Shown here: piece after piece, positions 51,343 through 62,360 of the stretch
How positions within the stretch are numbered: the first letter of the stretch is position 1
Layout: each line of letters begins with the position of its first letter
From: Pseudomonas viridiflava
Lineage (GTDB): Bacteria > Pseudomonadota > Gammaproteobacteria > Pseudomonadales > Pseudomonadaceae
Assembly (NCBI RefSeq): GCF_900582625.1
Contig: NZ_UTIQ01000327.1
Location: 434,001-498,000 of the forward strand
DNA: 64,000 bases
Direction of reading: 5' to 3'
Notes under the pieces: model-generated
Seen by the model: the letters and a program-made list of their open reading frames with translations, nothing else
Told to the model about the DNA's origin: nothing
Databases searched by the model: none
Translations under genes and position numbers: made by a program

Positions 51343-53119
51343 ACGGCGTCTCGTCGCTGCTGGTATTGAACTGCAGCTCGGCCAGGCGGCGATACAGCGG
51401 ATTGCCCGCCACCAATTGCGCATGACTGCCCAGGGCCACCAGTTGCCCCTTGTCGATCACGGCAATGCGGTCCGCACTTTTCACCGTGGCTAACCGGTGC
51501 GCAATCACCAGCGTGGTGCCCCCAGCCATCAAGGTCGGCAAGGCCTGTTGAATCAGGTGCTCGCTCTCGGCGTCCAGGGCGCTGGTGGCTTCATCCAGCA
51601 ACAGAATCGGCGCATCCACCAACAACGCCCGGGCAATCGCCAGACGTTGGCGTTGGCCGCCCGATAGGCCGAGTCCACCATCACCCAAATGGGTTTTATA
51701 ACCCTCAGGCATCGCCATAATGAATTCGTGAGCGTGCGCGGCACGGGCCGCCGCTTCCACCTCAGCCTGAGTCGCCGAAGCGCGGCCATAACGGATGTTG
51801 TCTTCCACGCTGCCAAAAAATAGCGCCGGGTTTTGCGATACCAACGCGAAGCAGCGCCGCAGGTCGACAGGGTCGAGCTGCGCGATGGGCAGCCCCTCCA
51901 CCCGAATCTGCCCTTCTTGCGGGTCGAAAAAGCGCAGCAGCAGATCGAACAGCGTCGACTTGCCAGCGCCGGACGGCCCCACCAACGCCAGCGTCTCGCC
52001 CGGTTCCACCTGCAAACTGATGCCATCCACCGCAAAGCGATCACGGCGCGTGGGATAGGCGAACCGCACCGCTTCCAGTTCGATGCGGCCGCTGACGCGC
52101 TCGGGCAATACCAACAAATCGCTGGTTGGCGCCTTGATCTCACTGCGCGCCTGCAGCAGTTCGGCAATTCGCTCCGCCGCCCCCGCCGCCCGTTGCAACT
52201 CGCCCAGCACCTCGCTCAAGGTGCCAAAGGCGGTGCCGACGATCAGGCTGTAAAACACAAACGCCGCCAGCTCAACGCCGCTGATGCGCCCGGCAATTAC
52301 ATCCATGCCGCCAACCCAGAGCATCACGCCCACGGCGCCCAGCACCAGCAGAATCACCACGCTGATCAGCCAGGCGCGTTGGGAAATTCGCTTGCGCGCG
52401 GTTTCAAAGGCGTCCTCCACCGTGCCGCCGAAGCGACGTTTGTCCTGCTCCTGATGGTTGTAAGCCTGCACGGTTTTGATTTGGCCCAGACTTTCGCCGA
52501 CGTAGCTGCCGACATCGGCAATGCGGTCCTGGCTTTGGCGCGAAAGGCTGCGCACGCGGCGGCCGAAAATCAGAATCGGCGCGATCACCAGCGGCAAGGC
52601 GGCGATCACGATCAGCGACAACTTGGGGTTGGTGACAAACAGCAGCACCACACCGCCCACCAGCATCAACGCATTGCGCAACGCCAACGACAGCGACGAG
52701 CCGATTACCGACTGCAACAACGTGGTATCGGCCGTCAGCCGCGACTGGATTTCCGAACTGCGGTTGGTCTCATAAAAGCCGGGATGCAGCGTGATCAGAT
52801 GGTTGAACACCTTCTTGCGGATATCCGCGACAAAGCGCTCGCCAATCCACGACACCAGGTAAAACCGCGAAAACGTACCCACCGCCAGTGCAACGACGAG
52901 CACCATAAACAGCGCGATGGACTGGTTAAGCATATGCGGCGACTGGGTGGCGAAACCCTGGTCCACCAACAGCTTCACGCCCTGGCCCATAAACAGCGTG
53001 ATACCGGCCGTGAACATCAACGCCACCAGCGCGCCGATTACGTGCCAGCGGTACGGCGCAACAAACTCACGCGTCATGCGCAGCGCCTTGCGCTGGCGGG
53101 AAGACAAAATGGAGATCAT
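51326..53119 (-). CDS. MsbA-like ABC exporter (fused permease and ATPase)
   Basis: 597 residues: six-helix transmembrane domain (about 20-310) and one ATPase domain (about 345-580), so it acts as a homodimer. Walker A GPSGAGKST, Q-loop LVSQNPALF, signature LSGGQRQR, Walker B ILLLDEATSALD and H-loop VIAHRLATV are all present. GFYETNRSSEIQSRLTADTTLLQS is the usual first intracellular loop of the lipid/drug exporter class. It could move a lipid or drug outward; no partner genes indicate which. Confidence 0.92.
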   Translation of the reverse strand: MISILSSRQRKALRMTREFVAPYRWHVIGALVALMFTAGITLFMGQGVKLLVDQGFATQSPHMLNQSIALFMVLVVALAVGTFSRFYLVSWIGERFVADIRKKVFNHLITLHPGFYETNRSSEIQSRLTADTTLLQSVIGSSLSLALRNALMLVGGVVLLFVTNPKLSLIVIAALPLVIAPILIFGRRVRSLSRQSQDRIADVGSYVGESLGQIKTVQAYNHQEQDKRRFGGTVEDAFETARKRISQRAWLISVVILLVLGAVGVMLWVGGMDVIAGRISGVELAAFVFYSLIVGTAFGTLSEVLGELQRAAGAAERIAELLQARSEIKAPTSDLLVLPERVSGRIELEAVRFAYPTRRDRFAVDGISLQVEPGETLALVGPSGAGKSTLFDLLLRFFDPQEGQIRVEGLPIAQLDPVDLRRCFALVSQNPALFFGSVEDNIRYGRASATQAEVEAAARAAHAHEFIMAMPEGYKTHLGDGGLGLSGGQRQRLAIARALLVDAPILLLDEATSALDAESEHLIQQALPTLMAGGTTLVIAHRLATVKSADRIAVIDKGQLVALGSHAQLVAGNPLYRRLAELQFNTSSDETPFTQPA

Positions 53120-53216
53120 GCGGCGGCTCGCAGAGAGGAAGGGGCTAGCGGTAGATGGGGACGGTGGCGGTGGGACTCAAGCGGGGAGCGAAAAAATCGG
53201 CAGTGCCCGCTTTTTG

Positions 53217-53470
53217 CCCCCTCTCCCTGAGGGAGAGGGTTGGGGTGAGGGGAAATCTCCGGCCGAACACCGACGTCGCACCCGACCCTCACCCCCAGCC
53301 CCTCTCCCGCAAGCGGGCGAGGGGAGTTAAATCGCAGCTCCGCTTCCGGCATCACGCCGTTCGGCCCCCTCTCCTCGGGGAGAGGGTTGGGGTGAGGGGG
53401 AATCTCAAGCCGAACACGGACGTCGCCCGACCCTTACCCCCAGCCCCTCTCCCGCGAGCGGGCGAGGGGA
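53217..53470. repeat. Duplicated AG-rich composite repeat
   Basis: Two copies of a unit of about 108 bp, starting near 53217 and 53365. Each has CCCCCTCTCC-hairpin-GGAGAGGGTTGGGGTGAGGG, then GCCGAACACxGACGTCGC, then CCCCAGCCCCTCTCCCGC plus a GCGGGCGAGGGGA arm. A similar single element is at 20781-20820. The 359-base gap holds nothing else. Confidence 0.85.
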
Positions 53471-53478
53471 GCTAATTT

Positions 53479-54600
53479 TCATCCACCCACCGAAAGCGGA
53501 TACACCAGTTCCTCTTTGTACCCCGCCCACACCTTAGCCACGTCGGGAAAGCTGTCATCCAACGCCGCATCGCCGCTGTCCACTAGCAACGGGCGGCCTT
53601 CAAGCGTGGCCAGCTTGCGCTTGGTCGCCACTACCCGCAGGTTGTCCAACCCAACCGCACGCAACACCCGTGGGCTGATCTGCTGGTTGCCGCGCCCAAG
53701 AATGTGGCCCTGGCCGCCAATCGCTGTGACCAACACCCGCGCCGGCTGACCATCGACCAACTCGAACAGCTGCGCCTCGGTCACGTCACGGGCCAGCACC
53801 TGGCCGTTTTCGATCACGTCCACGCCCAGCAACGTGGTGTCCAGCCGAAGATTCTGAGCCAGGCCGTGCAGCGTCGAGCCGGGGCCGAAGACGTAGCGCA
53901 CGTCAGGTTCCCAGGTGTCTTCCAGCCAGGCGGCGATTTCGCTGAGCACCAGTTCTTCCGATTCCACCCCGCCCTGCTTCACCTGCTGCACGAAGCCGCC
54001 TTCTTGCGGCACGCTCAATTCGCCATACCAGCGCGCCGTAACGCGCCCTTCGCGCAAGGCGCTTTCGTCGATATCGCGCACCTCGGCACTGCTCAAGCGA
54101 ACCAGCCCGCCTTCCACCAGGCGCCGCGTCAGCTCGCCGGCCGCGCGTGGGCTGACGGCGTAAACGCCGGACTGAATCTTCACCCCCGCCGGAATACCTA
54201 ACACCGCCTGCCCTTCGCGCGCCACCTCGCAAACATCACGCGCGGTGCCGTCGCCGCCGGCAAATAGCAGCAGCCCCACCCCTTCTGCTTGTAATGCCTG
54301 AACGGCGGCGCGGGTATCGGCGGCGCTTGTGTCAGGGCCACCAAGCTGGCCGAGCAGGCGATGCTTGAAGCCCATCTGCGCGAGCAAATCGCCGCCCATG
54401 GCGCCGGGAAACGTCAGAAATTCCAGCCGCTCTTGCAACGGCAACAACAGCTCCAACGCCACCCGAGTGCGCTCGGCAGCGCGAGGTCCAGCGCCACGGG
54501 CAATCGCCTCCGCCGCCATACCGTCGCTGCCCTTCAGCGCCGCCGGACCGCCCAGCCCGGCCAGGGGATTAATGATTAAACCCAGGTGAAAAACCGACAT
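53479..54600 (-). CDS. ATP-NAD kinase family protein (AcoX/NADK-like)
   Basis: 373 residues. GGDGT at 115-119 (LLLFAGGDGTARDV) is the kinase motif, preceded by LGLIINPLAGLGG, and followed by GIPAGVKIQSGVYAVSP, which stands where NAD kinases have the NDE/substrate loop. Larger than housekeeping NAD kinase (about 295), in the group sometimes linked to acetoin operons, but no acetoin genes are near. ATG 54600 is used; the GTG at 54606 is poorer. Substrate unproven. Confidence 0.86.
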   Translation of the reverse strand: MSVFHLGLIINPLAGLGGPAALKGSDGMAAEAIARGAGPRAAERTRVALELLLPLQERLEFLTFPGAMGGDLLAQMGFKHRLLGQLGGPDTSAADTRAAVQALQAEGVGLLLFAGGDGTARDVCEVAREGQAVLGIPAGVKIQSGVYAVSPRAAGELTRRLVEGGLVRLSSAEVRDIDESALREGRVTARWYGELSVPQEGGFVQQVKQGGVESEELVLSEIAAWLEDTWEPDVRYVFGPGSTLHGLAQNLRLDTTLLGVDVIENGQVLARDVTEAQLFELVDGQPARVLVTAIGGQGHILGRGNQQISPRVLRAVGLDNLRVVATKRKLATLEGRPLLVDSGDAALDDSFPDVAKVWAGYKEELVYPLSVGG

Positions 54601-54757
54601 ACGCACCCCATGCGCGGGAACTACTCGGCCCGCATCGTTTCACAAAACTACGCCCCGCTTAACGGGAATGGCCGCGCGCTGCTGTGGCGCGCCTTTGTCA
54701 TTGGGCTTTCATCAAGGCCCGCTATTGTCGGCACACTACCTGATGAGGAGACGAGCC

Positions 54758-54937
54758 ATGAGCTTGCACACCCTGCATACCGCCGAACGCCGCGTACACC
54801 CGGTGCCACCCCAACACCCTGTCGGCGGCGCCGTGATCGACGCCCAGGGCCGGGAAATTCCAATTACCGAAGGCATGGTTCAACAGGCCTGCGAAAAAAT
54901 GGAAGAAATTGCCTTGGGCGAGCCTAAGCAAGAGTAA
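54758..54937 (+). CDS. Small PA1571-family protein
   Basis: 59 residues, soluble, from ATG 54758 with GAGGAG upstream. A short flexible start (HTAERRVHPVPPQHP) and the central GGAVIDAQGREIPITEGMVQQACEKM resemble a small conserved Pseudomonas protein I know as the PA1571 family; function unknown. The VIDAQGREIPITE strand-turn-strand followed by one amphipathic helix suggests a small binding partner. It is divergent from the NAD-kinase-like gene. Confidence 0.8.
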   Translation: MSLHTLHTAERRVHPVPPQHPVGGAVIDAQGREIPITEGMVQQACEKMEEIALGEPKQE

Positions 54938-54948
54938 TCAGGGAAAGC

Positions 54949-55010
54949 CATCGAGGCTAAAGCCTCTCCTACAGAACATCGTGACCTGTGGGAGAGGCTT
55001 TAGCCTCGAT
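54949..55010. repeat. REP pair, tail-to-tail, GAGAGGC variant
   Basis: CATCGAGGCTAAAGCCTCTC then CTACA (54949-54973), and TGTGGGAGAGGCTTTAGCCT then CGAT (54987-55010). All arm changes are mirrored between the two, so they were made or copied as a pair. Confidence 0.85.
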
Positions 55011-55030
55011 TACCCCAACGCAATTTCCGT

Positions 55031-56161
55031 TTACACCAACGTCCCGCCCAACGCCCGCACCACCTGCGCCAGCTCTGGCGCTTCGCCGCTTAATTTCACG
55101 TGCAAGCCATCAATTTCACGCCGCGCCGGGTAGTGTTTGCGCAAGGCGTCGAAGGCGCTTTTTCGTTCGGCGGCGTTGCCCGTCAGGCTGCGGCGAAAAT
55201 CGGCGTCGTCGCGACGCGGGTCGTAGATGGCGCGGCATAACGCGGCTAGTGCGACCGGCACAGCGGCCGTCGCATCCAGGCCGAACTCTGTCAGCCAATA
55301 AGGCGGCAGCAGGTCGTCCAATTGCACCCGTGGCGGCAGGTTGAAGTGCTGGCAGAAGGCTTGGTAAATCTGCGCCGTGCCGCGCAATTTGCCGTCCAGG
55401 CTGTAGCCGGCAATATGGGGCGTGGCGATCAGGCAAAGGTCGGCCAAATCCGGGTCCACCTGCGGTTCGCCTTCCCATACATCCAGCACCGCTTCAAGGT
55501 CGTGCCGTTGTTGCAGCAGCTCGCGCAGCGCAACGTTGTCGACCACGGCGCCCCGGCTGGCGTTGATGAGCCAGGTGCCAGGTTGCAACTGCGCCAAGCG
55601 CTCGGCGTTGAGTAGGTGGCGGGTGCTGGCGATCAGCGGCGTGTGCAGGCTGATCACATCGCAGCGCTGAATGATTTCTCCCAGGCTCACGTAATCGCCG
55701 CCCTCCGCCGCCTGACGCGGCGGGTCGCACACCAGCACTTGCCAACCAAGCCCGCGCAGCACATCGACCAGCCGCCCGCCCACCTGCCCGGCGCCAACCA
55801 CGCCGTAGGTGCGCTGGGCCAGATCGACGCCGCGCACTTCGGCCAGGCTGAGCAAGCTGCCGAGCACGTAATCCACCACGCCGCGTGCATTGCAGCCCGG
55901 CGCGCTGGCCCAGCCGATGTGCTGCTCAGCGAAGTAGTCGAGGTCCAGGTGGTCGGTGCCGATGGTGCAGGTGCCCACAAAGCGCACCTTGCTGCCCTCC
56001 AGTAACGCGCGGTTCACTTGGGTGACCGAGCGCACCAACAGCACATCGGCGCGCGCCACGCTGTCGCGGTCGAAGGCGCGTCCGGGCATGCGTTCGATCT
56101 CGCCGAACTCGGCAAAAAACTCGTCCAGCAGCGGAATATTTTCGTCGGCAAGAATTCGCAT
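55031..56161 (-). CDS. pdxB: Erythronate-4-phosphate dehydrogenase
   Basis: 376 residues; second step of de novo pyridoxal-phosphate synthesis (NAD-dependent oxidation of 4-phosphoerythronate). MRILADENIPLLDEFFAEFG at the start is the PdxB signature; the D-isomer dehydrogenase core has GVVGAGQVGGRLVDVL (NAD loop), INASRGAVVDN (catalytic Arg) and TPHIAGYSLDGKLRGT (catalytic His), followed by the extra C-terminal dimerisation domain unique to PdxB. ATG 56161 has GGAG upstream. Confidence 0.97.
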   Translation of the reverse strand: MRILADENIPLLDEFFAEFGEIERMPGRAFDRDSVARADVLLVRSVTQVNRALLEGSKVRFVGTCTIGTDHLDLDYFAEQHIGWASAPGCNARGVVDYVLGSLLSLAEVRGVDLAQRTYGVVGAGQVGGRLVDVLRGLGWQVLVCDPPRQAAEGGDYVSLGEIIQRCDVISLHTPLIASTRHLLNAERLAQLQPGTWLINASRGAVVDNVALRELLQQRHDLEAVLDVWEGEPQVDPDLADLCLIATPHIAGYSLDGKLRGTAQIYQAFCQHFNLPPRVQLDDLLPPYWLTEFGLDATAAVPVALAALCRAIYDPRRDDADFRRSLTGNAAERKSAFDALRKHYPARREIDGLHVKLSGEAPELAQVVRALGGTLV

Positions 56162-56387
56162 GACAGGCTCCAAAAGTCAGGCCGACATTCTAGGCCGTCA
56201 GGCGCTGAGGGGCGATCTTCAGATGCCATGGCGCTAACGTGGGGCTCTTTCCTGACTGACGCGTCAAGGCGTAAACTCGCCGCTCCTTTGCAAGCTCTGA
56301 CCTGGCGCAGCTCGCGCTTCAAGTCGTATGTCTCGGACAGAGCGAGTGCCCGGCCACCACTGCCGATACAGTGCGCACGTGATAAAC

Positions 56388-57785
56388 ATGGACTGCCTCG
56401 TGATCGCCCGCGAATCCCGTTTCAACCGCTGCCTGCGCGAATTGCGCGCCCTGCTCGTTCTCGCCCTGCCCATCATGATTGCCCAGCTTTCGCATTCGGC
56501 GATGGGCTTTGTCGACGCCGTGATGGCCGGCCGCGTCGGCCCCCGCGATCTGGCCGCCGTGGCCCTGGGCAACTCCATCTGGGTGCCGGTGTACCTGCTC
56601 ATGACCGGCATCTTGCTGGCCACCACGCCGAAAGTGGCGCAACGCTTCGGCGCCGGCCAGGAGCGCGACATCGGCGCGCTGGTGCGCCAGTCCTTGTGGC
56701 TGGCCACGGCGGTCGGCATTGCTGCCGGCATCGTGCTGTGGAATGCCGAACCGGTGCTGCGCTTTATGAATGTCGATCCCGAGCTGATCGGCCCAAGCAT
56801 GGTTTACCTGTACGGCATCGGCTGCGGTATTCCCTCGGTGGCGCTGTATTACGTGCTGCGCTGCTTCAGCGACGGCCTGGGACGCACACGGCCAAGCATG
56901 ATGATCGGGCTGTTCGGCCTGCTGCTGAACGTGCCGCTTAATTACATCTTTATATACGGTCACTTCGGCCTGCCCGCGCTCGGCGGTGCTGGCTGCGGCT
57001 GGGCCACGGCGGTGGCGATGTGGTGCATGTTTTTCGCCATGCTCGGCTGGGTGCGCTGGGCGCCGGTGTACAAAACGGCAGGGCTGTTCAGTCATTTCGA
57101 ATGGCCGCGCTGGGACGTGATTCAGCGCCTGCTCAGCGTCGGCCTGCCGATTGGCATCGCCGTGTTTGCCGAGTCGAGCATCTTCGCCGTTATCGCCTTG
57201 CTTATCGGCAGCCTGGGTGCCGATGTAGTCGCCGGCCACCAAGTGGCGCTGAACTTCAGCTCGCTGACCTTCATGATTCCTTACGCCCTGGGCATGGCCG
57301 TGACCGTGCGCGTCGGCCACTCCCTGGGCGCTGGCGATCCGCGCCAGGCGCGCTTTGTGGCCGGTGTCGGCATTCTCACCGCACTGGCCTTTGCCTGCGT
57401 CGCCGCCGTATTGATGCTGCAACTGCGCACTGAAATCGCCAGCATCTACAGCCGCGACACCGCCGTAATTGGCGTGGCCTCGGCGCTGATCGTGTTTGCC
57501 GCGCTGTACCAATTCTCCGACGCCGTGCAAGTGACAGCAGCCGGCGCCCTGCGCGGCTACCAAGACACCCGCGCGACCATGATCATGACCTTGTTCGCCT
57601 ACTGGGGCATCGGCTTGCCCGTGGGCTACGCGCTGGGCCTGACCGACTGGTTCGGCGAACCCAGCGGGCCGAAAGGGTTATGGCAGGGATTGATCGTGGG
57701 CCTGACCTGCGCCGCCGTGATGCTCAGCATTCGGCTGGTGCGCAGCGCCAGAAAGCGGATACGGATTCATAACGCCAAGGCCTGA
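56388..57785 (+). CDS. MATE-family multidrug efflux pump (NorM/PmpM-type)
   Basis: 465 residues, 12 helices. LALPIMIAQLSHSAMGFVDAVMAGRVGPRDLAAVALGNSIW (about 21-61) and the second-half GLPIGIAVFAESSIFAVIALLIG are classical NorM features; AGALRGYQDTRATM follows in the late helices. A cation-coupled exporter of dyes and drugs. The start is uncertain: ATG 56388 gives a family-like N-terminus but has no strong ribosome site; ATG 56328 and GTG 56400 remain possible. Confidence 0.9.
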   Translation: MDCLVIARESRFNRCLRELRALLVLALPIMIAQLSHSAMGFVDAVMAGRVGPRDLAAVALGNSIWVPVYLLMTGILLATTPKVAQRFGAGQERDIGALVRQSLWLATAVGIAAGIVLWNAEPVLRFMNVDPELIGPSMVYLYGIGCGIPSVALYYVLRCFSDGLGRTRPSMMIGLFGLLLNVPLNYIFIYGHFGLPALGGAGCGWATAVAMWCMFFAMLGWVRWAPVYKTAGLFSHFEWPRWDVIQRLLSVGLPIGIAVFAESSIFAVIALLIGSLGADVVAGHQVALNFSSLTFMIPYALGMAVTVRVGHSLGAGDPRQARFVAGVGILTALAFACVAAVLMLQLRTEIASIYSRDTAVIGVASALIVFAALYQFSDAVQVTAAGALRGYQDTRATMIMTLFAYWGIGLPVGYALGLTDWFGEPSGPKGLWQGLIVGLTCAAVMLSIRLVRSARKRIRIHNAKA

Positions 57786-57801
57786 AGGTCTGGTGCGAAC
57801 C

Positions 57802-57882
57802 TGTAGGAGCGGCTTTAGCCGCGATGCTTTTAAGATCGCAAGCATCGCGGCTGATCGGAATGCCGCCCAACCGCTCCCACAG
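57802..57882. repeat. REP pair with an extended right arm
   Basis: TGTAGGAGCGGCTTTAGCCG on the left faces GCATCGCGGCTGATCGGAAT then GCCGCCCAACCGCTCCCACA on the right. The insert ATCGGAATGCCGCCC is the reverse complement of the one in the left arm of 33535-33614. Confidence 0.85.
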
Positions 57883-57902
57883 GTAGTACGAGGCTGATCT
57901 GA

Positions 57903-58160
57903 TCAGCCTTCAACCTTCTTACGAATCCAATACAAATAAGTGCCTGCCTCTTCTTCCTGCTGAACCAGCTCATGCCCAAGAAACACGCAAAACTTGGGAA
58001 TGTCGCGGCGGGTCGAGGGGTCGGTGGCGATCACTTTCAGCAGACCGCCAGACGGCAAGTCGCGCACTTTGTTGTGCAGCATCATCACCGGCTCCGGGCA
58101 GAACAGGCCGGTGGCGTCGAGGGTGCCGTCCAGGGGCGCGGCGGGATCGAATTCAGGCAT
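57903..58160 (-). CDS. tusA: TusA-type sulfurtransferase
   Basis: 85 residues. The reactive cysteine C21 sits in ATGLFCPEPVMMLHNKVR, the CPxP signature of TusA, which relays sulfur from IscS for tRNA 2-thiouridine. The fold (beta-alpha-beta with GGLLKVIATDPSTRRDIPKF) and length fit. ATG 58160 has GGAG six bases upstream. It starts 22 bases after rlmM on the same strand, so the two are probably co-transcribed. Confidence 0.92.
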   Translation of the reverse strand: MPEFDPAAPLDGTLDATGLFCPEPVMMLHNKVRDLPSGGLLKVIATDPSTRRDIPKFCVFLGHELVQQEEEAGTYLYWIRKKVEG

Positions 58161-58182
58161 AAACAACTCCAGAAACGGGCGC

Positions 58183-59238
58183 CTATTTGCTTAGCCGGCG
58201 CAGGTGGCAGGTCACTTCTTCGCGGTCGTGGTACAGCTGTTTGCAGCTGATGCTGGCTTTTACGCCGCGGGCTTTGAAGCCCTCTTCAATACGTTCGAGC
58301 AAACGCTTCACTTCGGCGTAGCGCTGTTTCATCGGCAACTTCAGGTTCACCACCGCTTCGCGGCAATGGCCTTCACCAATCCAGGTTTCCAGCAAGGCGG
58401 CATTGCGCGCGGGCTTTTCAACGATGTCGCAGACCATCCAGTCCACCGGCTGCTTGGGCGTCCAGGTGAAGCCATCGACCATCAGGTGCTGCACCAGACC
58501 GGTGTCCATCAGGCTTTCGGCCATCGGGCCGTTGTCGATGGCGGTGACCAACATCCCGCGGCGCACCAGCTGATACGTCCAGCCGCCCGGCGAGGCGCCG
58601 AGATCAACGCCGGTCATGTCGCCGTTCAGGCGTTCGTCCCACTCTTCACGGGGAATGAACTGGTGCCAGGCTTCTTCCAGTTTAAGCGTCGAGCGGCTCG
58701 GCGCCTCGCGGGGGAATTTCAAGCGCGGCACGCCGCCGGGCCAGAATGCCGAGTTGTTGCTTTCGGCCAGGCCGACGAATACTTCGCGACCACTTTTGAA
58801 GGTCAGCAGCAAGCGCGGCTTGCGCGGGTCGTCCACCAGCCGGCCGGCTCTGGTGAGTGCGTTGCGCAGCGGCGCTTCGAATTTTTTGCAGAAGTTCGAC
58901 AGCTCTTTGCCGTCGTTGGTGTCGAGCACTTCCAGCCACAGGCTGCCGCACACGGGCAAGGCTTGCAGATGGGCGAGCAGCACGCTAATACGGTCGGTTT
59001 CGGGCAAGTCGATAAACTCACCGCGCGCCCATTGCCGAGGGAAAATCAGCTGGGCAAAGCGCTGGCCGCGCATCAGCCGCTCGGGGCCGTCCGCTTCGGT
59101 GCAAATGAACTCTGCGTACGCGCTGCTGGCCTTGGCCTTGGCGTACCCGGCTACCTCCAGGCGCGCGGCGTGGTCGCTTATTTCCGAGCACACCTCGCTT
59201 TCGAAGCCGGGGCGGCAGTGCAGCAACAAAGTGGTCAT
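58183..59238 (-). CDS. rlmM: 23S rRNA (cytidine-2498-2'-O)-methyltransferase
   Basis: 351 residues: an N-terminal THUMP-like domain (MTTLLLHCRPGFESEVCSEI start) and a Rossmann methyltransferase with SAM motif DLGASPGGWTYQLVRRG (about 212-228) and catalytic-type VNLKLPMKQRYAEV and VCDIVEKP segments, as in RlmM (YgdE). Modifies C2498 of 23S rRNA. In P. aeruginosa, too, it lies between tusA-like and acnA genes. Confidence 0.96.
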   Translation of the reverse strand: MTTLLLHCRPGFESEVCSEISDHAARLEVAGYAKAKASSAYAEFICTEADGPERLMRGQRFAQLIFPRQWARGEFIDLPETDRISVLLAHLQALPVCGSLWLEVLDTNDGKELSNFCKKFEAPLRNALTRAGRLVDDPRKPRLLLTFKSGREVFVGLAESNNSAFWPGGVPRLKFPREAPSRSTLKLEEAWHQFIPREEWDERLNGDMTGVDLGASPGGWTYQLVRRGMLVTAIDNGPMAESLMDTGLVQHLMVDGFTWTPKQPVDWMVCDIVEKPARNAALLETWIGEGHCREAVVNLKLPMKQRYAEVKRLLERIEEGFKARGVKASISCKQLYHDREEVTCHLRRLSK

Positions 59239-59438
59239 CAGGCGTTCTCCTCAGGGCGCGCATGATAGCCGAGTTGGAACCGCAAGCGCTCAAGGGCAGT
59301 CAGTTGAAAGGTCCCTGGGCGCCAAGCGAAAGCCGCTGCGCCAGCTAGGCTAGAGCTGTATTTGTGCGCCGCAACCGACTACGACGCAGGTCAACTGCGC
59401 ACCGGGCCCCTACCGTGTAGCCCCATTTGGAGATGAGC

Positions 59439-62180
<2,742 letters not shown>

Positions 62181-62302
62181 ACCCGGCAGGCTCTAGCCGG
62201 CGGCGTTGCGCATGGGGCGCAGCGCCGTCCGGACCCGTGAAAACTGTGCGCCAGTTCAAATCTGGTTAAACTGCATCGGAAAGGGTTGTAGGAAAATTCT
62301 TC

Positions 62303-62329
62303 TCAACTTTGCCTGACAGCGGCCGATCA
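62303..62329 (+). promoter_or_regulatory. Candidate sigma-28 (FliA) promoter for aer
   Basis: TCAACTTT (62303-62310), exactly 11 bases, then GCCGATCA (62322-62329), compared with the known TAAAGTTT-N11-GCCGATAA: 6 of 8 and 7 of 8 matches with exact spacing. Start of transcription would be near 62337, about 24 bases before the aer ATG. Confidence 0.65.
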
Positions 62330-62360
62330 GAACGGCACGGACATTACGGACATTCGCCCC

